Shown one piece after another: positions 10,677-19,674 of a stretch of 64,000 bases of DNA. Location of the stretch: assembly GCF_001999245.1 (NCBI RefSeq), contig NZ_CP019630.1, forward strand, positions 992,001-1,056,000. The letters are read 5' to 3'. Origin of the DNA: Roseibium algicola. GTDB taxonomy: Bacteria > Pseudomonadota > Alphaproteobacteria > Rhizobiales > Stappiaceae. The position numbers and the translations under genes are program-made. Position 1 is the first letter of the stretch. Each line of letters opens with the position of its first letter. Under the pieces are notes generated by a model, which did not search any database, was not told where the DNA came from, and saw only the letters and a list, made by a program, of their open reading frames with translations.

Positions 10677-11579
10677 ATGCAGCAAGACCTGAATGACCTG
10701 GCTTATTTCGCCGAGGTGGTGGCGCATCGCGGATTTGCGCCGGCGGGCCGGGCGATCGGCGTTCCCAAGTCAAAGCTCAGCCGGCGAATAGCGGCTCTGG
10801 AAGAGCGCCTGGGCGTAAGGCTGATCGAAAGATCAAGCCGGCGGTTTCGGGTCACCGACATCGGGGAGCAATTCTATGAGCGGTGCCGCAGCATGCAGTC
10901 GGAAGCTGAACACGCCCATGCCCTGGTTGCGGAATCCCGGGCAGAACCGCACGGGCTGATCCGCTTCGGATGCCCAACTGGCCTCGTTGAGGTTGTTGCC
11001 CCGCTGATAAGCGAGTTCCTGTCTCGTCACCCCAAGGTACGGCTGCAGCTCGTAGCAGCCGATCGGGCGCTGGACCTGATCTCGGAACGCATTGATCTCG
11101 CCTTGCGTGTGCGTACGGCGTTGACCAGCGATGCCTCGCTGACAATGCGTACGATCGGTACCTCAATCAGAATTCTGGTTGCAAATCCAGGTCTCGCGCA
11201 GACCGTTCATGAGGTCGATGACCTGGACAAAGTTCCATTGCTATCGACGAGCGATAGCGCGGATGAAATCGAATGGAACATCGAAACCGACATGGGCGAA
11301 ACCCGCGCGTTTCGAAAGCAGGCCAGGATGGGCTGCGCGGATTTTTCGGCAACACGAACGGCCGTGAAGAAGGGTCTCGGTGTAGCGCTATTGCCCGACC
11401 ACGTCTGCAGCGCGGAACTGGCTACCGGGGATCTTGTGCGTGTCCTCCCGCAATGGCGAAGTCAGAAAGGGATCGTGCATCTGGTCTTCACGACGCGGCG
11501 CGGGCTGCCGCCAGCTGTCCGATCATTCATCGACCATCTTGCCCGCTGTTTTCCAAAGGATGCGCTGAGCTACGAATAA
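10677..11579 (+). CDS. LysR family transcriptional regulator
   Basis: 300 aa. N-terminal winged helix: LNDLAYFAEVVAHRGFAPAG, then IGVPKSKLSRRIAALEERLG and VRLIERSSRRFRVTDIGEQF. The remainder is a LysR substrate-binding domain (LIRFGCPTGLVEVVAPLISE onwards). It resembles the LysR subgroup that regulates adjacent quinone or SDR-type reductases (inference). Divergent from the SDR at 9813-10565, with symmetrical repeats between, so it probably controls the SDR and the downstream 9113-9721 gene. Confidence 0.9.
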   Translation: MQQDLNDLAYFAEVVAHRGFAPAGRAIGVPKSKLSRRIAALEERLGVRLIERSSRRFRVTDIGEQFYERCRSMQSEAEHAHALVAESRAEPHGLIRFGCPTGLVEVVAPLISEFLSRHPKVRLQLVAADRALDLISERIDLALRVRTALTSDASLTMRTIGTSIRILVANPGLAQTVHEVDDLDKVPLLSTSDSADEIEWNIETDMGETRAFRKQARMGCADFSATRTAVKKGLGVALLPDHVCSAELATGDLVRVLPQWRSQKGIVHLVFTTRRGLPPAVRSFIDHLARCFPKDALSYE

Positions 11580-11693
11580 CAGTCGAAACCTACCCATGTT
11601 GCGACTCCGTCTGTCCTTCGAAAGACACATGTGGCGGATCCACGAGAAACCACAGCAAACGGATCTCATGGAAAGGAATGGAACAGGCAGAAA

Positions 11694-11736
11694 ACCCCGA
11701 TGCGAGCTGATCGCTCTGCACCGGGGTCTTGATTTT
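11694..11736. terminator. Bidirectional intrinsic terminator between LysR and tctA
   Basis: CCCCG (11695-11699) plus GC pairs with GC plus CGGGG (11722-11726). The plus strand continues TCTTGATTTTT and the minus strand continues GTTTTCTG, so it can end both the LysR transcript and the convergent tct operon. Confidence 0.65.
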
Positions 11737-11771
11737 TCAGGCAGGTTTCCCGTCAAACACTCAAGGTCTTG

Positions 11772-13279
11772 TCAGCTGGTAGCCTCTTCCCTTTTGGCGC
11801 CTTGAATCCGCCGCTTGATCATCGGCCCGACGACAACCGCGACCGTCAGGGCTACCAGAACCAGGCTGGTTGTATTCGAGAACAGGACCAGCCAGTCGCC
11901 GCGTCCGATCCGCAAGGCAAGACGAAGGTTTTCCTCGGCAAACCCACCCAGGATAAGACCCAGGACAACCGGTGGCAGCGGGAACTTGAGCTTGTCCATT
12001 ACCCAACCGATCGCACCGAAGCCGAGCATCAGATAGACATCGAACATTCGTCCGTGGATCGAATAGACCCCGATCAGCATCAAGACGATGATGACCGACC
12101 CCAGGAGAGGACGCGGGAGATTCAAAAGGCGCGCAAAGCTGTTCGTTGCCAGTGCCCCGCCAAGCAGCACCAGAAGGATCGCGCCGAACAGGAACTGCCA
12201 CATGAAGCCGAATACCACGTCCGGATTGTCCCGGAACAGCATGGGCCCCGGCTGCAGACCATGCACCAGCAACCCACCCAGCATGACCGCAGCGACGGCA
12301 GTTCCCGGGATGCCAAGTGTCAGGGCCGGGATTAGCGCGGAAGCGGTGTCGGCATTGTTTGCTGTTTCCGCGGCCGCAACGCCTTCGGGTTCACCATTGC
12401 CCCAGGTATCCGGTGTTTTCGAGGCCCGGCGAGCTTCGTTATAGGACATGAAAGCAGCCATAGAACCGCCGGCTCCCGGAAGAATTCCGATCCAGATCCC
12501 GATGATCGATGAACGGATCCATGTCTTCCAGAAGCGGTACATGCGAGGCAGAGCACGCCAGATCGGCTCCGTTCCCAGTTTGGAACTGTTGACGCCGTCC
12601 GTTTTCAAGGGCGTTTCCAGCAGATCGATAACCGGAGGCAGCGCGTAGAGACCGACGAGCAGAATGACGATGTTGACGCCGTCCAGAAGCTCCAGCTGTC
12701 CGAAAGTGTAACGATCATTTCCATAGATCGGGTCCGAGCCCGCCACTGAGACGAAGACACCGAAACAGGCGCTGATCAGCCCTTTCACCGGGTTGCCTCC
12801 CAGCAGGAAGATGATGCTGGCAAGGCCGAACACGGCAACCCAGAACACTTCCGAAGGGCCAAACAGGAGCGTGACCTTGGAGAGCGGAGGCGCGAGCAGC
12901 ATCAGGGCAAAGGCGCTTGCGATGCCTCCGATCGAAGATGAGACGACGGCCACTTGCAGCGCAAATCCGCCCTCGCCCTTTTGCGCCATCGGATAACCGT
13001 CGAACGTTGTCGCAACGGCTGCGGGGGTTCCGGGAATGCGCAGAAGTACTGCTGGGATGGCACCGCCATACATTGCACCGTTGTAGATGCCGGCCATAAG
13101 ACCGAGCGCGACCAGGGGTTCGAGACCGAACGTGAATGGCACAAGCACGGAGATGGCCATTGTGGCGCTCAGGCCGGGCATTGCACCGACAACGATGCCC
13201 GCAATCACGCGATGACGACAGCGGCAAAGTTGGCCAGCCCGAAAACTTCGGGAAGTGCGCTGAGAAGATCGGAGTACAT
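11772..13279 (-). CDS. tctA: Tripartite tricarboxylate transporter large permease TctA, apparent 5' frameshift
   Basis: TctA is the large (about 12 TM) permease of a tripartite tricarboxylate transporter. Family motifs are visible: GAMPGLSATMAISVLVPFTF, GAMYGGAIPAVLLRIPGTPA, IGILPGAGGSMAAFMSYNEA and ALIPALTLGIPGTAVAAVML. The start with a good ribosome binding site is ATG at 13279 (AGGAG upstream), giving MYSDLLSALPEVFGLANFAA, but that frame meets TGA at 13207-13205. The rest of the protein is in the next frame from a GTG at 13208. Restoring one base at about 13208 joins the frames into a normal-length N-terminus, so either one base was lost or the sequence has an error there; overlapping GTGA could allow reinitiation. 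Without repair the protein is 478 aa and lacks its first segment. tctB ends 5 bases upstream. Confidence 0.85.
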
Positions 13280-13284
13280 TGAGA

Positions 13285-13806
13285 TCACTCCTGCCAGAGG
13301 CGTCCTGCCGGAAAGTCTTGCGACATTCCGTAATCGAAGATCAGCCAGATGGCTCCGACGACGACCAGGGTTGCCACTGCAAGTCCAAGTGGGTTGCGAT
13401 AGCCGAAGAGCCAGGCAACGAGCGGAATGGTTATGGCTGTGCTCGGGTAAAAGCCGATCAGGTCGGTGGCCAAGGCATATCCAAGGATCAGCAGAAAGGC
13501 ACCTGCAACCCGGCCGGGTGACTTGCTCATGGGCTCGGTTTCTTCACCAGCCGACGCCTTGCGTTGATCGGCGATCAGAAGCAGTAGCGAGAGGATGATC
13601 AGCCCGACCAGCATCACGGCTGGCAGCAGGGCAGATATCGGCCTCAATGTCGAGGTCGGGTAGAGAAAAGCAAACGCGGCCGCGGCGATGCCAAGAGCGG
13701 TCAGTGTCTCGGGCCGGAGAAGGCGGTGTGTACGATGGTCGGACATGGCACTGGCTTTATCTGAGTAAGAGAGGCCGCGCGGGGGCGTGCCCCGCGCAAC
13801 GCGCAT
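13285..13806 (-). CDS. tctB: Tripartite tricarboxylate transporter small permease TctB
   Basis: Small membrane subunit with four predicted helices: ALGIAAAAFAFLYPTSTL, ALLPAVMLVGLIILSLLLLI, VAGAFLLILGYALATDLIGF and a C-terminal pair, ITIPLVAWLFGYRNPLGLAV with ATLVVVGAIWLIFDYGM. This layout matches TctB. The start at 13806 overlaps the tctC stop (TGATG), suggesting coupling; ATG at 13746 (MSDHRTHRLL) would give a more usual N-terminus of 153 aa. Operon order on the minus strand is tctC-tctB-tctA. Confidence 0.85.
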   Translation of the reverse strand: MRVARGTPPRGLSYSDKASAMSDHRTHRLLRPETLTALGIAAAAFAFLYPTSTLRPISALLPAVMLVGLIILSLLLLIADQRKASAGEETEPMSKSPGRVAGAFLLILGYALATDLIGFYPSTAITIPLVAWLFGYRNPLGLAVATLVVVGAIWLIFDYGMSQDFPAGRLWQE

Positions 13807-14759
13807 CAGTTCCAGGGAGTCGTATCCCAGACCTGCTTTGCAAGGGTATGCAGATCCTCGGTCAATGCCTTGAAATCGTCCCCGGTTACCACCTCGACCA
13901 GATTTGCGGTTTCCTTCATGGCTTTGAGGAACTCCGGATCAGAGGCAAGCTGTTCGAATGCGGCAAGAAGCTTAGCCTGTACATCCTCAGGCAGGCCGGC
14001 AGGCGCGACGAACCCCCGCATGGAACCGTTTATCAGGTCCAGCCCCTGCTCCTTGAAGGTTGGCAGGTCTGGCGCAAAGTCAGAGCGCTCCGGCGTCGCA
14101 ACGCCAAGTACATTCAGTTCTTCCTGAAACTCGGCCACCTCGGAAATGTTGAGGATCCCCATCGCCACGTGTCCGCCCATGAGTGCGGTTCGCGCCGGGG
14201 CGGAGCCCTTGAACGGTACGATGGTGAACTCGGTTTCGGTCAGGCCTTCAAGCTTGATCAGCGCGAAGTGATCATCGCCTCCGAGGCTGGACATCCCGAC
14301 GGTGATGGCCCCGGGATTGGCCTTGGCTTCCGCGATCAGCTTGTCGAGCGTGTCGAGACCGCTCGCCTTGGAGGTGACGATCACGTTGGGATCGTTCACC
14401 ACATTGGCGAGATAGGTGAAGCTGTCGGCATCATATTCCGCTTCACGATCAATCGTGCGCGCCATCATGCCCGGAAGGTTGAAGGTGCCGAGCGTGTAGC
14501 CATCCGGAGAAGATCTCGCCGTTTCCGTAATGCCGATCTGCCCACTTGCACCCGGCATGTTCTTGACGACGAGGCTTGCCCCTTCGCCCAGGTATTTTTC
14601 GATGAACGGTGCAGCGGTGCGAGCCATAACGTCCGTGCCGCCGCCTGCGGAATATCCGACAATGACCTCGATGGGTTTTTCGGGATAGTCGGCCATGGCA
14701 GCCCCAGCGACCATAACCAGCGCACCTGCAATTGCAGAAGCCTTCAGGTAAGTAAGCAT
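13806..14759 (-). CDS. tctC: Tripartite tricarboxylate transporter substrate-binding protein TctC/BugD-like
   Basis: Periplasmic binding protein of the Bug/TctC family. ATG at 14759 follows GGGAGGAGACAA, and the N-terminus MLTYLKASAIAGALVMVAGA ending AMA-DYP is a signal peptide with a likely cleavage after AMA. The family opening YPEKPIEVIVGYSAGGGTDV is present, followed by VKNMPGASGQIGITETARSS and GVATPERSDFAPDLPTFKEQ. Mature length about 295 aa is typical. Ligands in this family are usually carboxylates; the actual ligand is not predictable. Confidence 0.92.
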   Translation of the reverse strand: MLTYLKASAIAGALVMVAGAAMADYPEKPIEVIVGYSAGGGTDVMARTAAPFIEKYLGEGASLVVKNMPGASGQIGITETARSSPDGYTLGTFNLPGMMARTIDREAEYDADSFTYLANVVNDPNVIVTSKASGLDTLDKLIAEAKANPGAITVGMSSLGGDDHFALIKLEGLTETEFTIVPFKGSAPARTALMGGHVAMGILNISEVAEFQEELNVLGVATPERSDFAPDLPTFKEQGLDLINGSMRGFVAPAGLPEDVQAKLLAAFEQLASDPEFLKAMKETANLVEVVTGDDFKALTEDLHTLAKQVWDTTPWN

Positions 14760-14785
14760 TTGTCTCCTCCCTTTGTTGAGACTGT

Positions 14786-15466
14786 TCAGTAATCCGGAAA
14801 TTCGCAACCGCGTTCCTTGAGGGCTGCGTCCACCCAGCTGCGATCGTTCTTGCCTTCAGCGATTGCCTTCATCTGCCGTTCTTCGGCATCCTGTTTCGCC
14901 AGGGTCTGACGAAGAATTTTCTCGGCCCCATCCAGGGGAACCGCGAGCACGCCATCGGAATCGCCCAGCACGATGTCACCTGGCTCGATCACCATTCCGT
15001 CCAGACTGATCGGAACATTGATTTCACCCGGGCCGTCCTTGTAAGGGCCGCGATGGGTTACCCCCGCTGCGAAGGTCGGCAGGTTGGTCTTGAGAAAGGC
15101 ATCGACATCGCGGATTGCGCCATTCAAGACGAAGCCCGCAACCCCTCGCTTGACGGCGTAGGCAAGCATCAGCTCACCCATGAGGGCATTGGAAAGATCC
15201 CCACCGGCATCGACAACGATCACATCACCGGGTTTGGCCAGGTCGATCGCCTTGTGCAGCATCAGGTTGTCACCCGGACGGCTCTTGACGGTCAGCGCCA
15301 CGCCGGCCAGGCCGCCGGAGGCATGCATCGGCCGCAGGCGCGGACCGGCGGCTGCGAGGCGTCCCATGCAGTCGGAGACATTGGCAACCGGAAGCTTGGC
15401 AAATTCAGCAACGAGTTCCAGCGGCGCAGCTTGTTTTCGGCTGCAAATACGAAAGCCAACCGACAT
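14786..15466 (-). CDS. RraA-like aldolase (4-hydroxy-4-methyl-2-oxoglutarate/4-carboxy-4-hydroxy-2-oxoadipate aldolase type)
   Basis: RraA-fold protein of 226 aa. AKLPVANVSDCMGRL is the family N-terminus, followed by VKSRPGDNLMLHKAIDLAKP, GDVIVVDAGGDLSNALMGEL and LNGAIRDVDAFLKTNLPTFA; the Arg-Asp pair in GAIRD is the substrate/metal site of HMG/CHA aldolases, and VVIEPGDI-type VIEPGDIVLGDSDGVLAVPL closes the fold. The ATG at 15466 has GGAG seven bases upstream. It lies two bases after the hydroxyacid dehydrogenase gene and just before tctC, so a carboxylic hydroxy-acid is the probable pathway substrate. A regulator-of-RNase-E role is unlikely in this operon. Confidence 0.82.
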   Translation of the reverse strand: MSVGFRICSRKQAAPLELVAEFAKLPVANVSDCMGRLAAAGPRLRPMHASGGLAGVALTVKSRPGDNLMLHKAIDLAKPGDVIVVDAGGDLSNALMGELMLAYAVKRGVAGFVLNGAIRDVDAFLKTNLPTFAAGVTHRGPYKDGPGEINVPISLDGMVIEPGDIVLGDSDGVLAVPLDGAEKILRQTLAKQDAEERQMKAIAEGKNDRSWVDAALKERGCEFPDY

Positions 15467-15468
15467 GT

Positions 15469-16479
15469 TCATTCTCCTGCTTTGGCGTACATGGCACCGG
15501 CGTCGGCCAGAAGTGCACGATTTGCTATGCGTTCGCGGGCGACAGGCTGGCCATCCAGAACCTGGAAGATGCCGCGCACGGCCTCCACTCCGACACGTGC
15601 ACCGGCTTCGCGCGTGACGCCGCCGATATGCGGAGTGACAATGATGCGGTTTTCACTGAAGAACGGATGGTTCGCCTGGGGTGGTTCCACGGCAAAGGTG
15701 TCAAGTCCCGCGCCTGCAAGATGACCTGATTGAATTGCAGCGAGCAGCGCGTCTTCGTCAATCAGCCCACCACGTGCCGTGTTGATCACGTAGCTGCCTT
15801 CCGGCATGCGCGCGATGGCTTCGGCGTTCAGGATCTGGCGTGTCTGATCGGTCAGCGGACAATGAAGGCTGAGGACATCGGATTGTTCCAGCAGCTCTTC
15901 GAGCGAGCTGCAGCGTTTTACGCCCAGTCTTTCGAATACGTCGTTGTCGGCATAGGGATCGTAGCCGATCAGGTTCAGGCCAATGCCCTTGGCAATTCGG
16001 CCTGTCGCCTGTGCAATAGACCCCATCCCCAACAAGCCCAGTCGGCTTCCTGCCAGCTCGCGGCCAAGAAAACCTGCCTTTTCCCAGCGGCCGGCACGAA
16101 GCCCTGCGTCAAGCGGCAGGATGCGCTTCACGGTGGCAAGCATGAGTGCAATCGCATGTTCGGCGACTGAAACTGCATTCGCGCCCGTTGCAACAAGTAC
16201 CGGAATGCCGCGGGATGCGGCTGCCTGGAGATCGATGTTGTCGACGCCAACACCATGCTTTGAAATGACGCGCAGCTTTGGAGCCTTTTCAAGGACGTCG
16301 GCATCCAGTCGGCCCATCCGCGAGACGATCCCTTCCGCCCCGGTCTCGACCAGGAGCGTGGAGATCACATCACTGTCTGCATAGGCCGGAGTATGAACGG
16401 TTTCGTATCCGTGGTCTTTCACAAGCGCGACAGCACTTGGGTCGAGGTCGGGGCCGGTCACAAGGATTTTCTTGCTCAT
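15469..16479 (-). CDS. D-isomer 2-hydroxyacid dehydrogenase (phosphoglycerate dehydrogenase-like)
   Basis: 336-aa NAD-dependent D-2-hydroxyacid dehydrogenase. Visible are LRVISKHGVGVDNIDLQAAA, the NAD loop GSRLGLLGMGSIAQATGRIA, NTARGGLIDEDALLAAIQSG, the Asp/Glu-rich ALDTF-type GAGLDTFAVEPPQANHPF and the catalytic HIGG in IIVTPHIGGVTREAG. It lacks the ACT domain of serine-pathway SerA, so a catabolic role is more likely. First gene of the operon that continues with the RraA-like aldolase and tctCBA; divergent from the LysR gene at 16659. Confidence 0.9.
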   Translation of the reverse strand: MSKKILVTGPDLDPSAVALVKDHGYETVHTPAYADSDVISTLLVETGAEGIVSRMGRLDADVLEKAPKLRVISKHGVGVDNIDLQAAASRGIPVLVATGANAVSVAEHAIALMLATVKRILPLDAGLRAGRWEKAGFLGRELAGSRLGLLGMGSIAQATGRIAKGIGLNLIGYDPYADNDVFERLGVKRCSSLEELLEQSDVLSLHCPLTDQTRQILNAEAIARMPEGSYVINTARGGLIDEDALLAAIQSGHLAGAGLDTFAVEPPQANHPFFSENRIIVTPHIGGVTREAGARVGVEAVRGIFQVLDGQPVARERIANRALLADAGAMYAKAGE

Positions 16480-16658
16480 GCGTACGTCTCTCTGCTCTCC
16501 GCAAGCGGAAAGTGATTGTTCTTTGATAGGGGATGAGTGACCGCGTCCGCCTCCCAGCTTGCACGGTTGAATTCCTCCGCCATCTTGGGTAACGGATAGA
16601 ATGACTTAACAAAAGCGAATTAATCTGGTTCTTATATTAAGAAAAACTGGATAAAGGT

Positions 16659-17558
16659 ATGGACACCCGTCAACTCAAGACCCTGGTCGCTATCGCAACC
16701 CATGGCACCTTCACCAAGGCGGCGGAGATCGTAAACCTGACGCCGTCGGCAGTCAGTCAACAGATCCAGGCGCTGGAAGTCGAACTGAACATCATCCTGT
16801 TCGAACGGTCGTCCCGTCCTCCGAAGTTGACCTCGCAGGGACTTCAAGTCCTTGAAATGGCTCAGGAGATGTTACGTCTCGAAGACGATACCAAGGCAAA
16901 TCTGCGGGGAGACAAGCTCGCCGGCACCCTCATGCTGGGCTCTGTTCGTTCCAGTGCACTCAATCTGCTGCCGAGAGCCATTGTCCAGATGCGAAACCAG
17001 TATCCCGATCTGAAAACCAATCTGAGAGTTTCGCTGTCTTCAACCCTGATTGCCGATGTGGCTTCCGGACGGCTCGATGCTGCAGTGGTCGCGGAGCATG
17101 TCGGCATTCCGCCCGCCTTGCGCTGGAGCCCCTTTCTTCGTGAGCCGCTCTGGCTGATCGCACCGGAAGACACAAAATCCACCGACCCCGCCGACCTGCT
17201 GGCCACCTGTCCGTTCATTCGATTTCGCAGCGCCGTGCCGCTTGCCAACCTTATCGACACGGAGATCTCTCGCATGGGGATCGCTACCAACGACATTGCC
17301 GAGATCGACACGATCGGGTCCATCGTGACATGTGTCCGGCAAGGCATGGGCGTTTCCGTTGTACCGCATGTCGCCTTGCAGGAACCGGATCACCAGCGGC
17401 TGACAAAACTCCCTTTCGGCAATCCGCAAGTGACAAGGCAAATCGGCATCGTTGAGCGGATCGTATCGCCGCGGGCTGAAATCATCGCGCGTATCCACAC
17501 GGTACTTGCCGAACTTTGCGCCCCGCATGGCGTAAGCAGAATAGAGGACGTGTCTTGA
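16659..17558 (+). CDS. LysR family transcriptional regulator, probable regulator of the tct operon
   Basis: 299 aa. The winged helix shows MDTRQLKTLVAIATHGTFTK, AAEIVNLTPSAVSQQIQALE and IILFERSSRPPKLTSQGLQV; the LysR effector domain starts at LMLGSVRSSALNLLPRAIVQ. It is divergent from the hydroxyacid dehydrogenase-RraA-tctCBA operon with about 180 bases between, the usual position of a LysR regulator and its target. A co-inducer could be the transported carboxylate. Confidence 0.9.
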   Translation: MDTRQLKTLVAIATHGTFTKAAEIVNLTPSAVSQQIQALEVELNIILFERSSRPPKLTSQGLQVLEMAQEMLRLEDDTKANLRGDKLAGTLMLGSVRSSALNLLPRAIVQMRNQYPDLKTNLRVSLSSTLIADVASGRLDAAVVAEHVGIPPALRWSPFLREPLWLIAPEDTKSTDPADLLATCPFIRFRSAVPLANLIDTEISRMGIATNDIAEIDTIGSIVTCVRQGMGVSVVPHVALQEPDHQRLTKLPFGNPQVTRQIGIVERIVSPRAEIIARIHTVLAELCAPHGVSRIEDVS

Positions 17559-17709
17559 CCATCCTCCGGAGGATCACCAGCCAGTAGGCTGCACCGCCTA
17601 ATCAATGTGTCTTGTCAAAAAGGCTGTCACCAACGAGGTCGTTCGGTCTCAGGGCCGAGAAAGAAGGCGTTGCCTGGACAAACGGAAGATCCTCGCATTG
17701 TTTTTTCCA

Positions 17710-19038
17710 TCACAAGAACAAGGTCGCAATGCCGGGCAGAAGAATAACGAGCAGCAAGACCAGCAGCATGACCGCGATGAATGGCATCGTGCCCGCGAAG
17801 ATCTGTTCGACGGAAACGTCCGGATCGTTGAGCGTATTGTGCACCGTGAACACCGAGATGCCGAAGGGCGGCGTCAGGAGGCCGATTTCAACGGCGATCA
17901 CGATGACGATGCCGAACTGGCTGAGATCTATGCCCATGTGCTGCGCGATGGGCGCTGCGATCGGCACCATGATCAGGAGGATCGACGTGCTGTCGAGGAT
18001 CATGCCCATGACGAGAATGAGCGCCGAGCACAGAACCATGAAGCCCATCGGGCCGAGGCCGGTCTCGTTGACGAGGCTTGCGATGGCGTTGGGAAGGCCG
18101 GCGATCGACAACATGCGCGAATAGTAACTGGCAGCGACAAGCAGCAGCAGGATCGATACCGAGATCACGCCGGTCTGTTTCATCACCCGCCACAGGTTAT
18201 GGCGGTTGAGGGAACGGCGTGAAAGCGCAACCAGCAGCGCACCGAAGGCGCCGACACCGCCAGCCTCTGTTGGTGTGAAATATCCCGAATAAAGTCCGCC
18301 GAGCACCAGAACCACGAGCAGGATGATCGGCACCAGCTTGGCGATCATCCGGCCAAGCGGCATCGGTTCAATGGCGCTGTCGCGCCGACGCTCCTTCGCA
18401 GCAGCCGGATCGGTAAGAACGAAACCCGGGAACAGCACGGTGACGGCAACGAGCATTGTCACGAAGCCACCGGCAAGCATCAGCCCCGGCACGATGCCGG
18501 CGATGAACATGCCACCGATGGAGACTTCTGCCAGAACCCCATAAATAATGAGGAGCAAGCTCGGCGGGATCAGCATACCGAGTACCGATGAGCCCGCGAC
18601 GGTACCGGCAGCAAAGGCCGGGCGATACCCGTGACGCTCCATTTCAGGGACTGCGACGCGCGTGAATACCGCCGCCGAGGCAATGGAAACGCCGGTGACC
18701 GCAGCGAAGATCGTGTTGGCCGCGACAGTCGCGACCCCGAGACCGCAGATGACCCGGCGCAGCAGTTCCTCTGCAACTTCGAAGGTGTCCCGCCCGACGT
18801 TGGAAACGCTCACCAGCAGCCCCATCAGGACGAAGAGGGGAATGGTCGCGAACAGATAATCGGCAATGCCGCTGTAGACGGTCAGCTCCAGCATCCTGAA
18901 GGCAAGGTCGATGTTATTGCGGATGATCCATATCCCGGCAAAGGCCACCAGGAACAGCGCATAGGCTATTTGCATGCCGAGCAGAACCAGAACGATCAAC
19001 GCGCCGACAAGCAGGAAGCCAATGGTCAACGTCGTCAT
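17710..19038 (-). CDS. dctM: TRAP transporter large permease DctM
   Basis: 442-aa polytopic protein of the TRAP DctM family. The opening FLLVGALIVLVLLGMQIAYA is followed by the family segments IPLFVLMGLLVSVSNVGRDT, AAVFTRVAVPEMERHGYRPA and SSVLGMLIPPSLLLIIYGVL; GLLTPPFGISVFTVHNTLND near the end is also typical. The start overlaps the dctQ end by ATGA. It is the final gene of the molybdenum-hydroxylase/TRAP operon. Confidence 0.93.
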   Translation of the reverse strand: MTTLTIGFLLVGALIVLVLLGMQIAYALFLVAFAGIWIIRNNIDLAFRMLELTVYSGIADYLFATIPLFVLMGLLVSVSNVGRDTFEVAEELLRRVICGLGVATVAANTIFAAVTGVSIASAAVFTRVAVPEMERHGYRPAFAAGTVAGSSVLGMLIPPSLLLIIYGVLAEVSIGGMFIAGIVPGLMLAGGFVTMLVAVTVLFPGFVLTDPAAAKERRRDSAIEPMPLGRMIAKLVPIILLVVLVLGGLYSGYFTPTEAGGVGAFGALLVALSRRSLNRHNLWRVMKQTGVISVSILLLLVAASYYSRMLSIAGLPNAIASLVNETGLGPMGFMVLCSALILVMGMILDSTSILLIMVPIAAPIAQHMGIDLSQFGIVIVIAVEIGLLTPPFGISVFTVHNTLNDPDVSVEQIFAGTMPFIAVMLLVLLLVILLPGIATLFL

Positions 19039-19598
19039 GAAAAGCTCCGGAACATGCGAATTTCTGTGTGCGCCCGGTAGAACGCGGCCAAAACAGCCAC
19101 CGCCGAGCCCAGGACCGTTATGCCCCGGAAGGGCCAGGTCGGAATGGTAAAGACGCCCTGGACGCCGAAAAATTCGGACGTCGCCCAGGCACTGGCGAAT
19201 TTCGGCCAGGAAGCCCAGAGAATGAGACCGAACACGATGACGCCGCAGAGGGAGAACAGGGCCTCGATCAGGCAGACACCTTTCGGCGACACGCTTTCAA
19301 GACGCCGGACGAGAAAATCGGCCCGGGTCAGGCGCTTTTGCAAGATGGCAGCGGCAACCTGCAGGAAGACGATGGCAACAACGGTGCGCGCAGCGATTTC
19401 CGCAACGCCGGTAATCGGCGCGTTGAAGAAGTTTCGACCAAGGACATCAGCGACGATCAGTATCATGAGCGCGCCGATGGAAAGTGTACCGACCGATGAC
19501 ATGATGGCGGCCGTGCCGCCGAGCATTGCGCCGAAAGGCGCTTCCGAGAAAGCCGGGACATAGGCGTCGTCGGCCTCGGTTCTGGTCTCATCCGTCAT
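19035..19598 (-). CDS. dctQ: TRAP transporter small permease DctQ
   Basis: 187 aa, four predicted helices, including SVGTLSIGALMILIVADVLG and RNFFNAPITGVAEIAARTVV (the GxxE segment common in DctQ) and LIEALFSLCGVIVFGLILWA. It is coupled to dctM by a 4-base overlap. A strong hairpin separates it from dctP. Confidence 0.88.
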   Translation of the reverse strand: MTDETRTEADDAYVPAFSEAPFGAMLGGTAAIMSSVGTLSIGALMILIVADVLGRNFFNAPITGVAEIAARTVVAIVFLQVAAAILQKRLTRADFLVRRLESVSPKGVCLIEALFSLCGVIVFGLILWASWPKFASAWATSEFFGVQGVFTIPTWPFRGITVLGSAVAVLAAFYRAHTEIRMFRSFS

Positions 19599-19625
19599 CG
19601 TTACGTCCAGTTCGCTCTCAATAAA

Positions 19626-19651
19626 CCCGCCCGGACAAGATGCCGGGCGGG
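19626..19651 (-). terminator. Hairpin between dctP and dctQ (probable attenuator)
   Basis: Perfect 9-bp GC stem CCCGCCCGG/CCGGGCGGG with an 8-base loop, followed on the minus strand by TTTAT. It would let part of the transcript stop after dctP, keeping binding protein above permease, or protect the dctP 3' end. Confidence 0.65.
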
Positions 19652-19674
19652 AGAGGTGTGAGGCAAGGCCGCTC

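Noticed and set aside
13200..13215. Programmed -1 ribosomal frameshift in tctA
   Set aside because: The bases at the junction (ATC GCG TGA) do not form a slippery heptamer and no downstream pseudoknot is apparent; mutation, read error or reinitiation is simpler.
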